Source of the DNA: Bacteroidota bacterium | GTDB lineage: Bacteria; Bacteroidota; Bacteroidia; Chitinophagales; Chitinophagaceae | Reading direction: 5' to 3' | NCBI GenBank assembly: GCA_023430465.1 | Contig: JAEZAM010000018.1 | Span: 1 to 20,955, forward strand | Length of the DNA stretch: 20,955 bases | Part shown: positions 1 to 7,934 of the stretch, piece by piece | Numbering within the stretch: the stretch's first letter is position 1 | Layout: the number at the start of each line of letters is the position of its first letter | Notes under the pieces: model-generated | The model's database searches: none | Seen by the model: the letters and a program-made list of their open reading frames with translations, nothing else | What the model was told of the DNA's origin: nothing | Translations under genes and position numbers: made by a program

Positions 1-16
1 ACCCAGCACCCAGCAA
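1..16. repeat. GCTGGGT heptamer repeat fragment at window edge
   Basis: Two copies of a heptamer (ACCCAGC on the plus strand, GCTGGGT on the minus strand) lie directly beyond the trxA terminator. The array runs off the left edge, so its full length is unknown. A closely related GCTGGAT array sits at the other end of the window, after mutS2. No coding potential is seen. It is best read as an intergenic simple-sequence repeat. Confidence 0.55.
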
Positions 17-40
17 AAAGCCCCCACTTTCGTGAGGGCT
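14..40 (-). terminator. Intrinsic terminator of trxA
   Basis: Read on the minus strand, the sequence 20 bp after the trxA stop forms a hairpin. A 5-bp stem (AGCCC with GGGCT) continues through one mismatch into a further 3-bp stem (CAC with GTG) and a 4-nt loop. It is followed at once by five T residues (plus-strand A at 14-18). Stem, loop, U-tract and position match a Rho-independent terminator. It separates trxA from whatever lies beyond the left edge. Confidence 0.85.
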
Positions 41-60
41 CGCCTGAGAAGATATATCGC

Positions 61-378
61 TTAGATATGCGCTTCGATCTTTTTTACAAAATTGCCTTTT
101 GGCTGTGCGCCCACCAGCTTGTCCACCACCTGGCCACCCTTGATAAACAGGATCGCAGGAATAGACGTGATACCATAGTTCATTGAAACCTGGGGGTTGT
201 TGTCAACGTTAACCTTTCCGACGTTCACCTTGCCATCATATTCTTTAGACAGCTCTTCGATGACCGGTCCGATAGCGCGGCAGGGGCCACACCATTCCGC
301 CCAAAAATCGACCACGGTTAATTTATCAGAAGCCAGTACATCCGTCTGGAAGTTTGCGTCATTGAATTCTTTTGCCAT
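61..378 (-). CDS. trxA: Thioredoxin
   Basis: A 105-residue single-domain thioredoxin, the usual length for the family. It has the active-site motif WCGPC at residues 29-33 and the conserved cis-proline in the SIPA segment near residue 74. The thioredoxin-fold core strand VVDFWAEW precedes the active site. There is no signal peptide, so it should be the cytosolic protein-disulfide reductase that recycles enzymes such as ribonucleotide reductase, peroxiredoxins and MsrA. The ATG at 378 starts the domain at the normal place. It lies about 200 bp downstream of dnaE in the same direction, but repeats and a candidate promoter lie between them, so it is probably transcribed separately. It ends at a clear terminator. 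Confidence 0.97.
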   Translation of the reverse strand: MAKEFNDANFQTDVLASDKLTVVDFWAEWCGPCRAIGPVIEELSKEYDGKVNVGKVNVDNNPQVSMNYGITSIPAILFIKGGQVVDKLVGAQPKGNFVKKIEAHI

Positions 379-418
379 TGTATAGATTTTTATATTGAGT
401 TGATATCCGTTGGGATCA

Positions 419-426
419 CAAATTTA
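419..426 (-). promoter_or_regulatory. Candidate -7 element for trxA
   Basis: On the minus strand this reads TAAATTTG, a perfect match to the Bacteroidota -7 consensus TAnnTTTG, about 40 bp upstream of the trxA ATG. No good TTG is found 19-21 bp further upstream; the nearest is TGG. It is therefore a half-supported promoter. Confidence 0.45.
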
Positions 427-498
427 AGTCCGTTCTATTTAACAGCCAGAGTTGGCAGAAAGTTGTGCAAAAGTTCCGGTCAATTTGACTTTTTTTGG

Positions 499-540
499 TT
501 TCTCGCAAAGCCGCCAAGAAAAAAAGAACGCAAATATTCT
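499..540 (-). repeat. Degenerate TTTGCG / GCAAAGCCGC intergenic element
   Basis: In the dnaE-trxA gap the minus strand shows a degenerate TTTGCG-type repeat that includes GGCGGCTTTGCGAGAAAC. Its plus-strand 10-mer GCAAAGCCGC (505-514) recurs exactly at 18713-18722, upstream of mutS2. There, a related stretch also ends in GCGTGAAAC. I see no ORF or clear hairpin terminator here. It is a dispersed, low-complexity intergenic element of unknown role. Confidence 0.45.
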
Positions 541-548
541 CTTCTCAT

Positions 549-584
549 CCTTAACCTTAACCTCAACCTCAACCTTACCCTTAG
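549..584. repeat. TTNAGG hexamer array abutting the dnaE stop
   Basis: Six head-to-tail hexamers occupy this stretch. In the direction of dnaE they read approximately TTNAGG, with variants TTAAGG and TTGAGG; the two units nearest dnaE are more degenerate. The array begins at the base immediately after the dnaE stop codon. A longer array of the same unit lies upstream of msrA. Confidence 0.8.
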
Positions 585-3500
585 TTAGAACTGCACCAAT
601 ACCTCCAGCTCGGGCTTTTCGTCCAGGAACTGGATCATCTCATCATTCATTTCAAAACTGTTCGTACCCGTTACCAGGCTGATCTTCATATTCGATTTTG
701 GTTCTTTGACGATAAACCGCAGACCAGCCGTACCACCCCGATACTGCTTCATATTCTTCTCTACAAAGTCGATCAGCGGCGGCGTGATGTCCTGCGGGTG
801 TACCTCTATACATACCTGTTTCGTCAACGTCTTTTTCAGGGTCTCCGCCAGTGACACCGTGGCGATCTTGAATTCCCACTCGTCCTTATTGAACCTCGGC
901 TTGAAATAACCGGTGATAAAGACGGCGCTGCCCTGTGTCAGCAGGGGCGACAGACGCAGGTATTCCTCACGGAACAAACTTACTTCCGTCTTCCCCGAAT
1001 AATCTTCCAGCGTGAACCGGCCATATTTATTGCCATTCTGCGCGCTGCGGTGATCGGCCATTGTGATGAGCGCTACCAGCCGGAATGTACGGCCCGGGTT
1101 GGGCTGCACCTTGATCGAATCCCGGAACTCATTAAAGTCTGCAATGTTGATCACGCCATAATGTTTCATCTCGAACTTGTAATGATCCAGCGGATGACCG
1201 CTCAGGAACATACCCGTCACATCCTTCTCATGCTCCAACTGCTCCGTAAGCGACCAGGCCGGGCAATCCGGTATTCGCGGCTCGGGTATTTCCATGCTGA
1301 TCGGCAGGTCGCCAAAAAGCGTATTCGAGCTGCTGGCATTTTGCGTAGTTACGATCTGGCCATAGCGTATTACACGCTCCAGGCCGGTAGCGGTTTCACC
1401 ATCCGGTATGCAGAAATACTGCGCGCGGTGATGGCTGGGGAAGCAGTCGAATGCACCGGCGTATGCCAGGCTCTCCAACGTTTTCTTATTTACTGCGCGC
1501 TGGTTGATTCTTTTGATGAATTCAAAAATATTCTGGTAGGCACCAGCCTTTCCCCGTTCGTCGATGATATTCTCCACTGCCGCATCTCCCACACCTTTAA
1601 GCCCGCCCAGACCAAAACGTATCTCTCCGGCTTTATTTACCGCAAAGCCTTTCAATGATTCATTGATATCAGGGCCAAGCACCTTTATGCCCATCCGCTT
1701 ACACTCCTCCATAAAGAATGTGATCTTGTCGATACTGCCGGCGTTGTTCAGGACGGCCGACATGTACTCACCGGGATAATGCGCTTTCAGGTAGGCCGTT
1801 TGATAAGCCACATAGGCATAACAGGTGGAATGCGATTTATTAAAGGCATATTGCGCGAACGCTTCCCAGTCGGTCCATATTTTTTCCAGCTTTGCCGGGT
1901 CAAGTGATTTTTCAGTGGCGCCCTTGATGAACTGCGCCTTCATCTTGTCCAGCACCGCTTTTTGTTTTTTACCCATCGCCTTACGCAATACATCGGCGTC
2001 ACCTTTGCTGAAGCCGGCAAGCTTTTGCGCCAGCAACATCACCTGTTCCTGGTAGACGGTAATACCATAGGTTTCTTCAAGGTACTCCGTCATTTCAGGA
2101 AGATCATAAGAGATGGGCTCGCGGCCATGTTTACGATCGATGTAATTGGGGATATAGGCAATCGGACCCGGGCGATACAGGGCGTTCATCGCAATGAGGT
2201 CACCGAATTTATCCGGCTTGAGTTCACGCAGGTATTTCTGCATGCCGGGGCTTTCAAACTGGAACGTCCCTATGGTCGCGCCCTGCTGATAAAGCTGGAA
2301 TGTTTTTTCATCATCCAGCGGTATCTCGTCTATGTTAATAGCTACACCATGATTCTGCCTGATCAGTGCGAGGGCATTCTTTATAATTGTGAGGGTCTTA
2401 AGCCCCAGGAAGTCCATCTTGATTACACCGGCATCTTCGATCACATTCCCTTCGATCTGCGTTACCCAGAGCGGCGAGTCCTTCGCAACAGCAACCGGTA
2501 TGAGTTCGGTCAGATCTTTTGGTGCAATGATGATCCCTGCCGCATGGATACCCGTATTGCGTACGGATCCTTCGAGTCGCTCGGCTTCATGCAATACTTT
2601 CGATGCAGGTGTGCCTTCTGTATTATATATTTCGCGGAGTTTGCGAACGGTTTCCAGGTCATCCGCACCGAGGCCATCTTTTTCTTCCAGTGATTTCTCG
2701 CCATCCTTGGCTTTGAAAGGGGCATGGAGTACGCGGCGCAGTTCGATCCCCGGCCGGTCGGGTACCATCTTCGCCAGCGCATTTGATTCAGCAAGCGGAA
2801 GATCCATCACGCGCGCCACATCCTTGATACTCATTTTGGCGGCCATCGTACCATAGGTGATGATCTGGGCTACCTGGTTCTTGCCATATTTGTCTACTAC
2901 ATAGTCGATCACTTTCTGCCGACCTTCATCATCGAAGTCGGTATCGATATCCGGCATCGACTTACGATCGGGATTAAGGAAACGCTCAAAAAGCAGGTTA
3001 TATTTAATGGGGTCGATGTTGGTGATGCCCGTACAATACGCTACCACTGAACCTGCTGCAGATCCACGGCCAGGACCGATGAAGACACCGATGTCACGAC
3101 CGGCTTTAATGAAATCACTTACGATCAGGAAGTAACCCGCAAAGCCCATCGTTTTAATGGTAAACAATTCAAACCGCAGCCGTTCATCTATCTCCGGAGT
3201 AATGGTCTCGTATCTTTTTTTCGCTCCTTCCCAGGTGAGGTGCTCGAGGTATTCATCCTGCGTGGTAAATCCCGGCGGTACCTGGAAAAATGGCAGGAGG
3301 ATATCCCGCTTCAGATTCAGCAGATCTATTTTATCTACGATCTCATTGGTATTGTCAAGTGCTTCCGGCAGGTCGTGAAACACTTTAGACATTTCTGCTG
3401 TCGTCTTGAAATAAAACTGGTCGTTGGGAAATGCAAAGCGTTTCCCCTTGATGTTCACATCATCGTCCGCGAAGTCACGCATGGCAGGTGTGGTCACTTT

Positions 3501-4205
3501 TTCACCCGTGTTGATACAGAGCAAAATATCATGCGCATTGAAATCGCTTTGTTCCACGTAGTGCGAATCGTTACTGGCAATGATCCGCACATTGTACTTA
3601 CGGGCGAGCTTTACAAGGACGGCATTCACTTTATCCTGCTCCGCAATGTTATGCCGTTGCAATTCGACATAAAAATCGTCCTGGAAAATATTCAGCCACC
3701 ATTTGAATTCATTCTCACCTTCCTCCTCGCCATGGCGCAGGATGGCCTGCGGAACAGAAGCACCCAGGCAACAGGTAGTGGCGATCAGTCCTTCATGATG
3801 CTTTATGATGAGTTCCTTGTCGATGCGCGGATATTTACCATACAGGCCCTCGATATAACCGAGGGAGGTGAGCTTGATAAGGTTCTTATAACCCTGTTCA
3901 TTTTTCGCGAGCAGGATCTGGTGATGACGTACGTCTTTTTGTTCTTTGGTAAAAGTTTTCTGGTGGCGGTTTGCGGTTACGTAAAATTCGCAGCCTACAA
4001 CAGGCTTCACCTTCACATTTCCATTGGCATCTTTGTGCTTGTAGGCTTCGGAAACAAATTCGAAAGCGCCGAACATATTCCCGTGGTCACTGATCGCAAG
4101 AGCAGGCATGCCATCTGCGATCGCTTTTTTATAGAGATTTTGTATAGAAGCCGCTCCGTCGAGGAGAGAAAACTGGGTATGTACGTGTAAATGGGAAAAC
4201 TTCAT
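585..4205 (-). CDS. dnaE: DNA polymerase III subunit alpha
   Basis: Replicative polymerase catalytic subunit of about 1206 residues, full length for DnaE. The N-terminal PHP domain (about 1-280) carries HLHVHT at 5-10, DH at 40-41, E73, HH at 94-95, CC at 145-146 and NDSHY near 213-216. The polymerase core follows, with GPGRGSAAGS at 377-386, catalytic aspartates in PDIDTDF at 418-424, and the third aspartate in KMDFLGL near 598. A helix-hairpin-helix segment (FGLGGLKGVG, about 864-873) and an OB-fold (about 1040-1110) complete the order. SNTLFG near 960 may be a clamp-binding motif. A TTG nine bases upstream (4214) is in frame, but the ATG at 4205 gives the canonical MKFSHLHVHT start. The beta-propeller gene lies 64 bp upstream on the same strand. 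No promoter match is seen in that gap, so co-transcription is possible. Confidence 0.97.
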   Translation of the reverse strand: MKFSHLHVHTQFSLLDGAASIQNLYKKAIADGMPALAISDHGNMFGAFEFVSEAYKHKDANGNVKVKPVVGCEFYVTANRHQKTFTKEQKDVRHHQILLAKNEQGYKNLIKLTSLGYIEGLYGKYPRIDKELIIKHHEGLIATTCCLGASVPQAILRHGEEEGENEFKWWLNIFQDDFYVELQRHNIAEQDKVNAVLVKLARKYNVRIIASNDSHYVEQSDFNAHDILLCINTGEKVTTPAMRDFADDDVNIKGKRFAFPNDQFYFKTTAEMSKVFHDLPEALDNTNEIVDKIDLLNLKRDILLPFFQVPPGFTTQDEYLEHLTWEGAKKRYETITPEIDERLRFELFTIKTMGFAGYFLIVSDFIKAGRDIGVFIGPGRGSAAGSVVAYCTGITNIDPIKYNLLFERFLNPDRKSMPDIDTDFDDEGRQKVIDYVVDKYGKNQVAQIITYGTMAAKMSIKDVARVMDLPLAESNALAKMVPDRPGIELRRVLHAPFKAKDGEKSLEEKDGLGADDLETVRKLREIYNTEGTPASKVLHEAERLEGSVRNTGIHAAGIIIAPKDLTELIPVAVAKDSPLWVTQIEGNVIEDAGVIKMDFLGLKTLTIIKNALALIRQNHGVAINIDEIPLDDEKTFQLYQQGATIGTFQFESPGMQKYLRELKPDKFGDLIAMNALYRPGPIAYIPNYIDRKHGREPISYDLPEMTEYLEETYGITVYQEQVMLLAQKLAGFSKGDADVLRKAMGKKQKAVLDKMKAQFIKGATEKSLDPAKLEKIWTDWEAFAQYAFNKSHSTCYAYVAYQTAYLKAHYPGEYMSAVLNNAGSIDKITFFMEECKRMGIKVLGPDINESLKGFAVNKAGEIRFGLGGLKGVGDAAVENIIDERGKAGAYQNIFEFIKRINQRAVNKKTLESLAYAGAFDCFPSHHRAQYFCIPDGETATGLERVIRYGQIVTTQNASSSNTLFGDLPISMEIPEPRIPDCPAWSLTEQLEHEKDVTGMFLSGHPLDHYKFEMKHYGVINIADFNEFRDSIKVQPNPGRTFRLVALITMADHRSAQNGNKYGRFTLEDYSGKTEVSLFREEYLRLSPLLTQGSAVFITGYFKPRFNKDEWEFKIATVSLAETLKKTLTKQVCIEVHPQDITPPLIDFVEKNMKQYRGGTAGLRFIVKEPKSNMKISLVTGTNSFEMNDEMIQFLDEKPELEVLVQF

Positions 4206-4269
4206 CGGGTTCAATCTTTTTTCACTGCAGAATCAACCCGCAAGTTCCGTTTTCCTGCCGACCAAAACA

Positions 4270-5487
4270 TCATTTCTTCGCGAATGTGAATATGTTGATG
4301 GTTCCGTTGGTATAACTGCAGACCCAGGCCTCCAGTGTCGTGTCATTTTCGTACACATCCACACCCACCGGGTGCCCTTTGCAGGGCAGGCTGGCAATTT
4401 TGGTGAAACTATTGTCATTTATCCGGAACACTTCCACCTTGTCGCTGCTATAGCAGGTGACAAAAAGAAATTTGTGGTTTTTGGAGAGCAGGATAGTTCG
4501 GGGCTGGGCGGCTGTGGCAGCGGTAAACAAGGTCTTCCCGTTGTTTGGGTCAATACAGGCGATCCTGCCCAACTGGTTATAGGATACAAATAGCCTGCCC
4601 GCACTGTCCAGCACAATATGACGCGGGTTGGCCTCCACGGGAATGTATTTTTCTTTCGTCCAGGTAGTGTTGTTAACTACAGCGATGGCAGCACCTCCCA
4701 TGATGGCAACAAAAGAGCGGCCGGCAGCATCATCCACCACGATGCCACGGGGAATACTGCTCACCGGTACTGTACTCACAACGCGCGCATAGGGATATTG
4801 AAAAGGGTCGGTTGCAAGGACACCGACATTATTGGAATGCCAGTTGCTCACCAGCAGGTGCCCGTTGTCTGCGGTCCGGCTAATGATCTTGGGTGTCTTG
4901 CCAGTTTCAATCAGGGGTACATAGATCGAATCGCGTTTTGTCTTACCGGGATATACAACGTACACTTTTTTTGCATCAGCAGCCGGAGTTTGGCGATTCG
5001 CTTCGATCGAGTCCACGCGGATGGGCACGATACCGTCAGCATTGTGAAGTGAGACCCACAGGAATTTATCATCATGACTGAGACAGGCTTCCACAGGTTT
5101 TTCCTGGAAAGAGCTGATCGGCTTATTGGTCGTATAATCCCATCCCGTACCTTTCGTCGGTTTGAATTTATACTCCCGCATCAGCTTGCGGGATTGCTGG
5201 TCAAATGCGTATACGCTCATGCCTTCAAGATTCATGGCATAAAGCACGGCGCCTTTGCTGTCAAAGAGTACTGACTTTGTACCGGGTGCGGCATTCAGTG
5301 TTGTTGTGTTCTTGTGAACTAGCACCGAATACGGAGCCAATGATGCAAGAGGTGGAAAAGTATCGACAACAACTGTGGGTTTTACAACAGTGTCGATGTA
5401 AACAGCGGAGGCTGTTTTTTCAAGAGAAAAATGCCTGCAGGGAATCATGCCGGCACTGATGACGAGGAAAAGATAGAATAATCGCAT
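4270..5487 (-). CDS. Exported YVTN/YncE-like beta-propeller protein
   Basis: 405 residues. A hydrophobic N-terminal segment (about 3-15) looks like a signal peptide. The cysteine in MIPC lacks good lipobox residues, so a soluble periplasmic product is more likely than a lipoprotein. The rest consists of repeating blades of about 40 residues with the YVTN/NHL pattern: surface strands such as GRLFVSYNQLGRIACID, KFLFVTCYSSDKVEVF and AWVCSYTNGTINIF, with recurring PRHIVLD/PRGIVVD linkers. Such propellers bind ligands or proteins. No catalytic residues or haem-binding motif (CxxCH) are seen, so no enzymatic role is assigned. It is first in the minus-strand set ahead of dnaE. A divergent NlpC/P60 gene lies 195 bp away. 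Family placement is fairly sure; function is unknown. Confidence 0.75.
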   Translation of the reverse strand: MRLFYLFLVISAGMIPCRHFSLEKTASAVYIDTVVKPTVVVDTFPPLASLAPYSVLVHKNTTTLNAAPGTKSVLFDSKGAVLYAMNLEGMSVYAFDQQSRKLMREYKFKPTKGTGWDYTTNKPISSFQEKPVEACLSHDDKFLWVSLHNADGIVPIRVDSIEANRQTPAADAKKVYVVYPGKTKRDSIYVPLIETGKTPKIISRTADNGHLLVSNWHSNNVGVLATDPFQYPYARVVSTVPVSSIPRGIVVDDAAGRSFVAIMGGAAIAVVNNTTWTKEKYIPVEANPRHIVLDSAGRLFVSYNQLGRIACIDPNNGKTLFTAATAAQPRTILLSKNHKFLFVTCYSSDKVEVFRINDNSFTKIASLPCKGHPVGVDVYENDTTLEAWVCSYTNGTINIFTFAKK

Positions 5488-5560
5488 GATAAGGTTATAA
5501 ATTGAGCAGGATCATGGATCTTTTCCCTTTGGCTAAAGCACTTGGTCACAGTTGGTTAGG

Positions 5561-5580
5561 TCGAGGGCAATTTCGAGGGC
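5561..5580. repeat. Pair of TCGAGGGC direct repeats upstream of the NlpC/P60 promoter
   Basis: TCGAGGGC occurs at 5561-5568 and 5573-5580, a 12-bp period, about 20 bp upstream of the predicted -33 element at 5601. The position would suit an activator site or a weak regulatory motif. It is a short repeat and may be coincidence. Confidence 0.3.
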
Positions 5581-5600
5581 TAAAAATCGTTAAAAGGATA

Positions 5601-5632
5601 TTGTTTTTTCACATTTTGAAGTTATATTTTTG
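5601..5632 (+). promoter_or_regulatory. Bacteroidota-type promoter for the NlpC/P60 gene
   Basis: TTG at 5601-5603, a 21-bp spacer, then TATTTTTG at 5625-5632, a perfect match to TAnnTTTG. Transcription would begin near 5639, leaving a leader of about 44 nt before the ATG at 5683. This rules against the in-frame TTG at 5641, which would sit at the very 5' end of the transcript. Confidence 0.7.
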
Positions 5633-5682
5633 CACGGTTTTTGAACCGCCCGGGAAAATATCCTAAAAAGACCTTCTACCTC

Positions 5683-6405
5683 ATGGTTAAAAAACTTATA
5701 ACTGCTTCATTCTGTCTGGCTTTGCTTGCCAGTTGCTCTACGGTCAGACCGGTGAGCGTTGTCGCGTCCAGGCCCGCAGCAAATGCCTCTGCCTCTGCCG
5801 GTTCCCCGGCCAGACAGGTCAAGTTCCTCGATGATATCACAGTGGATGGACAATCAGTGGCCGCACCCGCCAAGCCGGTTGCAAGTCCTAAGACAACCGC
5901 GGACAAGAAAGGCATGTCGGATATAGAACTGTACATGAGCCGTTCTTCTTCCAATGTCGAAAAGGCGAATTCACTTCAATTGAAATATGCTGTTCTTCTT
6001 AATATCGAGGTGGAGCAGTTGGAAGATACCCGTTTCCTTTCCTATGTGGATGAATGGTATGGCACACGTTATCGTATGGGAGGCACAACCAAATCAGGCA
6101 TCGATTGCTCGGCGTTTGTGCAGAATGTCTACCAGGCAGCGTTTGCAATGAATGTGCCGCGTACGGCTCGCGAACAATACCGCGCGTCGAGGATCATATC
6201 TGCCACGGAACTGAAAGAAGGTGATCTTGTTTTCTTCAATACCACCGGCGGCATTTCACATGTCGGTATGTATCTCCGGAATAATAAATTCATTCATGCT
6301 TCATCGTCCCAGGGTGTGACGGTGAGTGATATGTTTGATCCTTATTATCTAAAGCGTTATATCGGCGCAGGTCGTATCGAGCGGCCGGAGATCGCTGCTA
6401 ATTAA
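5683..6405 (+). CDS. NlpC/P60-family cell-wall peptidase, lipoprotein
   Basis: 240 residues from the ATG at 5683. The N-terminus is a lipoprotein signal ending in lipobox LLASC (Cys about 18). A low-complexity Ala/Ser/Pro linker (about 25-85) is followed by a C-terminal NlpC/P60 (peptidase C40) domain at about 125-235. The catalytic cysteine is in GIDCSAFVQ (C142), the histidine in ISHVGMY (H193), with a third polar residue in FIHAS (H205). The upstream YGTRYRMGGTTKSG segment is typical of the family. These enzymes cut the D-Glu-diaminopimelate bond in peptidoglycan stem peptides, so a role in envelope remodelling is inferred for an outer-membrane-anchored hydrolase. It is transcribed from its own promoter. 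Its stop lies only 6 bp from the convergent flippase stop. Confidence 0.92.
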   Translation: MVKKLITASFCLALLASCSTVRPVSVVASRPAANASASAGSPARQVKFLDDITVDGQSVAAPAKPVASPKTTADKKGMSDIELYMSRSSSNVEKANSLQLKYAVLLNIEVEQLEDTRFLSYVDEWYGTRYRMGGTTKSGIDCSAFVQNVYQAAFAMNVPRTAREQYRASRIISATELKEGDLVFFNTTGGISHVGMYLRNNKFIHASSSQGVTVSDMFDPYYLKRYIGAGRIERPEIAAN

Positions 6406-6411
6406 TCTTGC

Positions 6412-7908
6412 TTATTTTCTTATTCTCAGTCGTTTTCCCAATGACTCCAGCACTGGTGTGGTATCGGGTGATAACCTCAACATTAAAACTGGCGTGACGA
6501 ACAGTGCGATGAAGGCAATGCTTCGAATGATCAGACCTGCAAACCCGGTCATGTCACGAAACAGATAATAGCAGATCAGACCGGCGACAGCAGCCAGTAT
6601 CACGGCCTGCATGGATTTGATGGTGAACGGGAAAAGCCTGAATTTCCTGTAAAGAAAAATTATCCGGATAAGGTTATAGATGGTGATCGAGACAAAATTC
6701 GCGATGGCCGGCCCCAGTATGCCATAATTTTTTGTCAGTACGTAGGTCAGTGGTAACATCAGGGATAGAAGAATCACACCACTGACCAATTGAAAGCGCC
6801 AGTAATTGGAGGTGCCGATGATCTGAGAATTCACGCCCGTACCAAGATCGATCACCCGAGTCAGGCCCAGCAACAGGAATGCATTGAAGCCAAGCAGGTA
6901 TTTCGAATTTATTTCCAGTGTAGCAATGGCATTGGTATAATTGAGTGCGATCAATGCATAGATAGCGGAGGCAAAGATCAGCAGGTTGATGGATGATCGC
7001 TGGTAAATTTTCTGTATCAATGCGATATTCTTGTCTTTCCAGGCCCGCGAGAGATGAGGAATGGATGCCGCTTCTATGCCGCGCTGCGGTGCATGAATGA
7101 TGCTGGTAAGCAGACTGGCAAGCGTAAACACGCCTGCAGAATCCAATCCATCCAGGGAGGCAATCACGATGGTATCGAATACCTGCGAGAGTGTGGAGAT
7201 CACAGAGCCTGTAAAGACAAAGGCGCAAAGCGTAATTATTTTTTTCCGGAAGCGCCGTGTTACCTTGCTCATGGTGAAGGTAAAATGGATCTTCTTCTTC
7301 GCGATCAGGTAAATGAACAGCGTGGCGGCAATGGCCAGGTGCGTCAATGAATACAACTTGATGAACAGGTCAAAATCGGGAATGATCCTCACCCATAACA
7401 ACACGATCAGCACAGTCACGAGGAGTCGCCATTGAACCTCCTTCAGGAAGTTGGTCAGCACGGGCTTGCCGATATGCCAGGTATAGGCTTCAAGGATAGA
7501 AAAGATCGTCAGGCCCAGACCCATGGGGAAGATCCAGTAATAATATTGGAGGAGTTCAGGTGAGTTTTCTCCAAACTTCCTGATCACGAGATTTTTGAAG
7601 GCCCAGCCGGCAATGATCACGAATAAAAAGCCGATCGTACTGACCACCAGCGCCCATGTGATCATATCATTTTTCCTGGGGGGAAGATGGTCATTGTAAT
7701 AATGATAAAACTTGTGGATATAGGAAGGCATGGCCAGGTTGGCAAAGGCCAGCATCATCGTAGCGATAGCGAAAAAGATACCGGTAAGGCCATATTGTGT
7801 AGGAGTAAACGGCTCCTCCCTGGTGAAAAAATAAACATTCAACAGGCCAACGGCAAACCCAATGTAGATCACGATCGAAGCAAGGATGGTCTGCCGGCGT
7901 ATACTCAT
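6412..7908 (-). CDS. Polysaccharide flippase-like membrane protein (MVF/MOP superfamily)
   Basis: 498 residues with about fourteen hydrophobic stretches (roughly 8-28, 42-62, 83-103, 122-142, 161-178, 184-203, 224-243, 258-275, 306-324, 337-352, 373-391, 397-420, 432-450, 457-477), the topology of Wzx/MOP oligosaccharide flippases. The SQVFDTIVIASLDGLDSAGVFTL segment, split by a short loop, resembles the family's seventh and eighth helices. Members move lipid-linked sugar units or other lipid-linked precursors across the inner membrane. No glycosyltransferase or polymerase genes are adjacent, so the substrate is unknown. It follows the M1 peptidase by 26 bp on the same strand and is probably co-transcribed with it. 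It ends convergently against the NlpC/P60 gene with almost no spacer. Confidence 0.85.
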   Translation of the reverse strand: MSIRRQTILASIVIYIGFAVGLLNVYFFTREEPFTPTQYGLTGIFFAIATMMLAFANLAMPSYIHKFYHYYNDHLPPRKNDMITWALVVSTIGFLFVIIAGWAFKNLVIRKFGENSPELLQYYYWIFPMGLGLTIFSILEAYTWHIGKPVLTNFLKEVQWRLLVTVLIVLLWVRIIPDFDLFIKLYSLTHLAIAATLFIYLIAKKKIHFTFTMSKVTRRFRKKIITLCAFVFTGSVISTLSQVFDTIVIASLDGLDSAGVFTLASLLTSIIHAPQRGIEAASIPHLSRAWKDKNIALIQKIYQRSSINLLIFASAIYALIALNYTNAIATLEINSKYLLGFNAFLLLGLTRVIDLGTGVNSQIIGTSNYWRFQLVSGVILLSLMLPLTYVLTKNYGILGPAIANFVSITIYNLIRIIFLYRKFRLFPFTIKSMQAVILAAVAGLICYYLFRDMTGFAGLIIRSIAFIALFVTPVLMLRLSPDTTPVLESLGKRLRIRK

Positions 7909-7934
7909 GACGGAGGAAGATAAGTGCTATTCGC

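Noticed and set aside
3240..4190. Long open frame antisense to dnaE (316 codons), also 1050-1658
   Set aside because: Both lie wholly inside dnaE, have no recognisable motif and no upstream signals. dnaE has full-length conserved motifs in its own frame, so these are shadow frames.
5440..5487. Beta-propeller protein as a lipoprotein (Cys in MIPC)
   Set aside because: Residues before the cysteine do not fit a lipobox (Pro at -1, Ile at -2), so plain signal-peptide export is preferred.
5641..5682. TTG start giving 14 extra residues on the NlpC/P60 protein
   Set aside because: The extension is polar and would precede the lipoprotein signal; the predicted transcript starts near 5639, and ATG 5683 yields a standard signal with lipobox LLASC.
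6674..7228. 184-codon minus-strand frame inside the flippase gene
   Set aside because: It is in a different frame of the same strand, rich in Cys/Arg/His with no hydrophobic pattern or motif; the overlapping frame encodes a coherent 14-helix protein.
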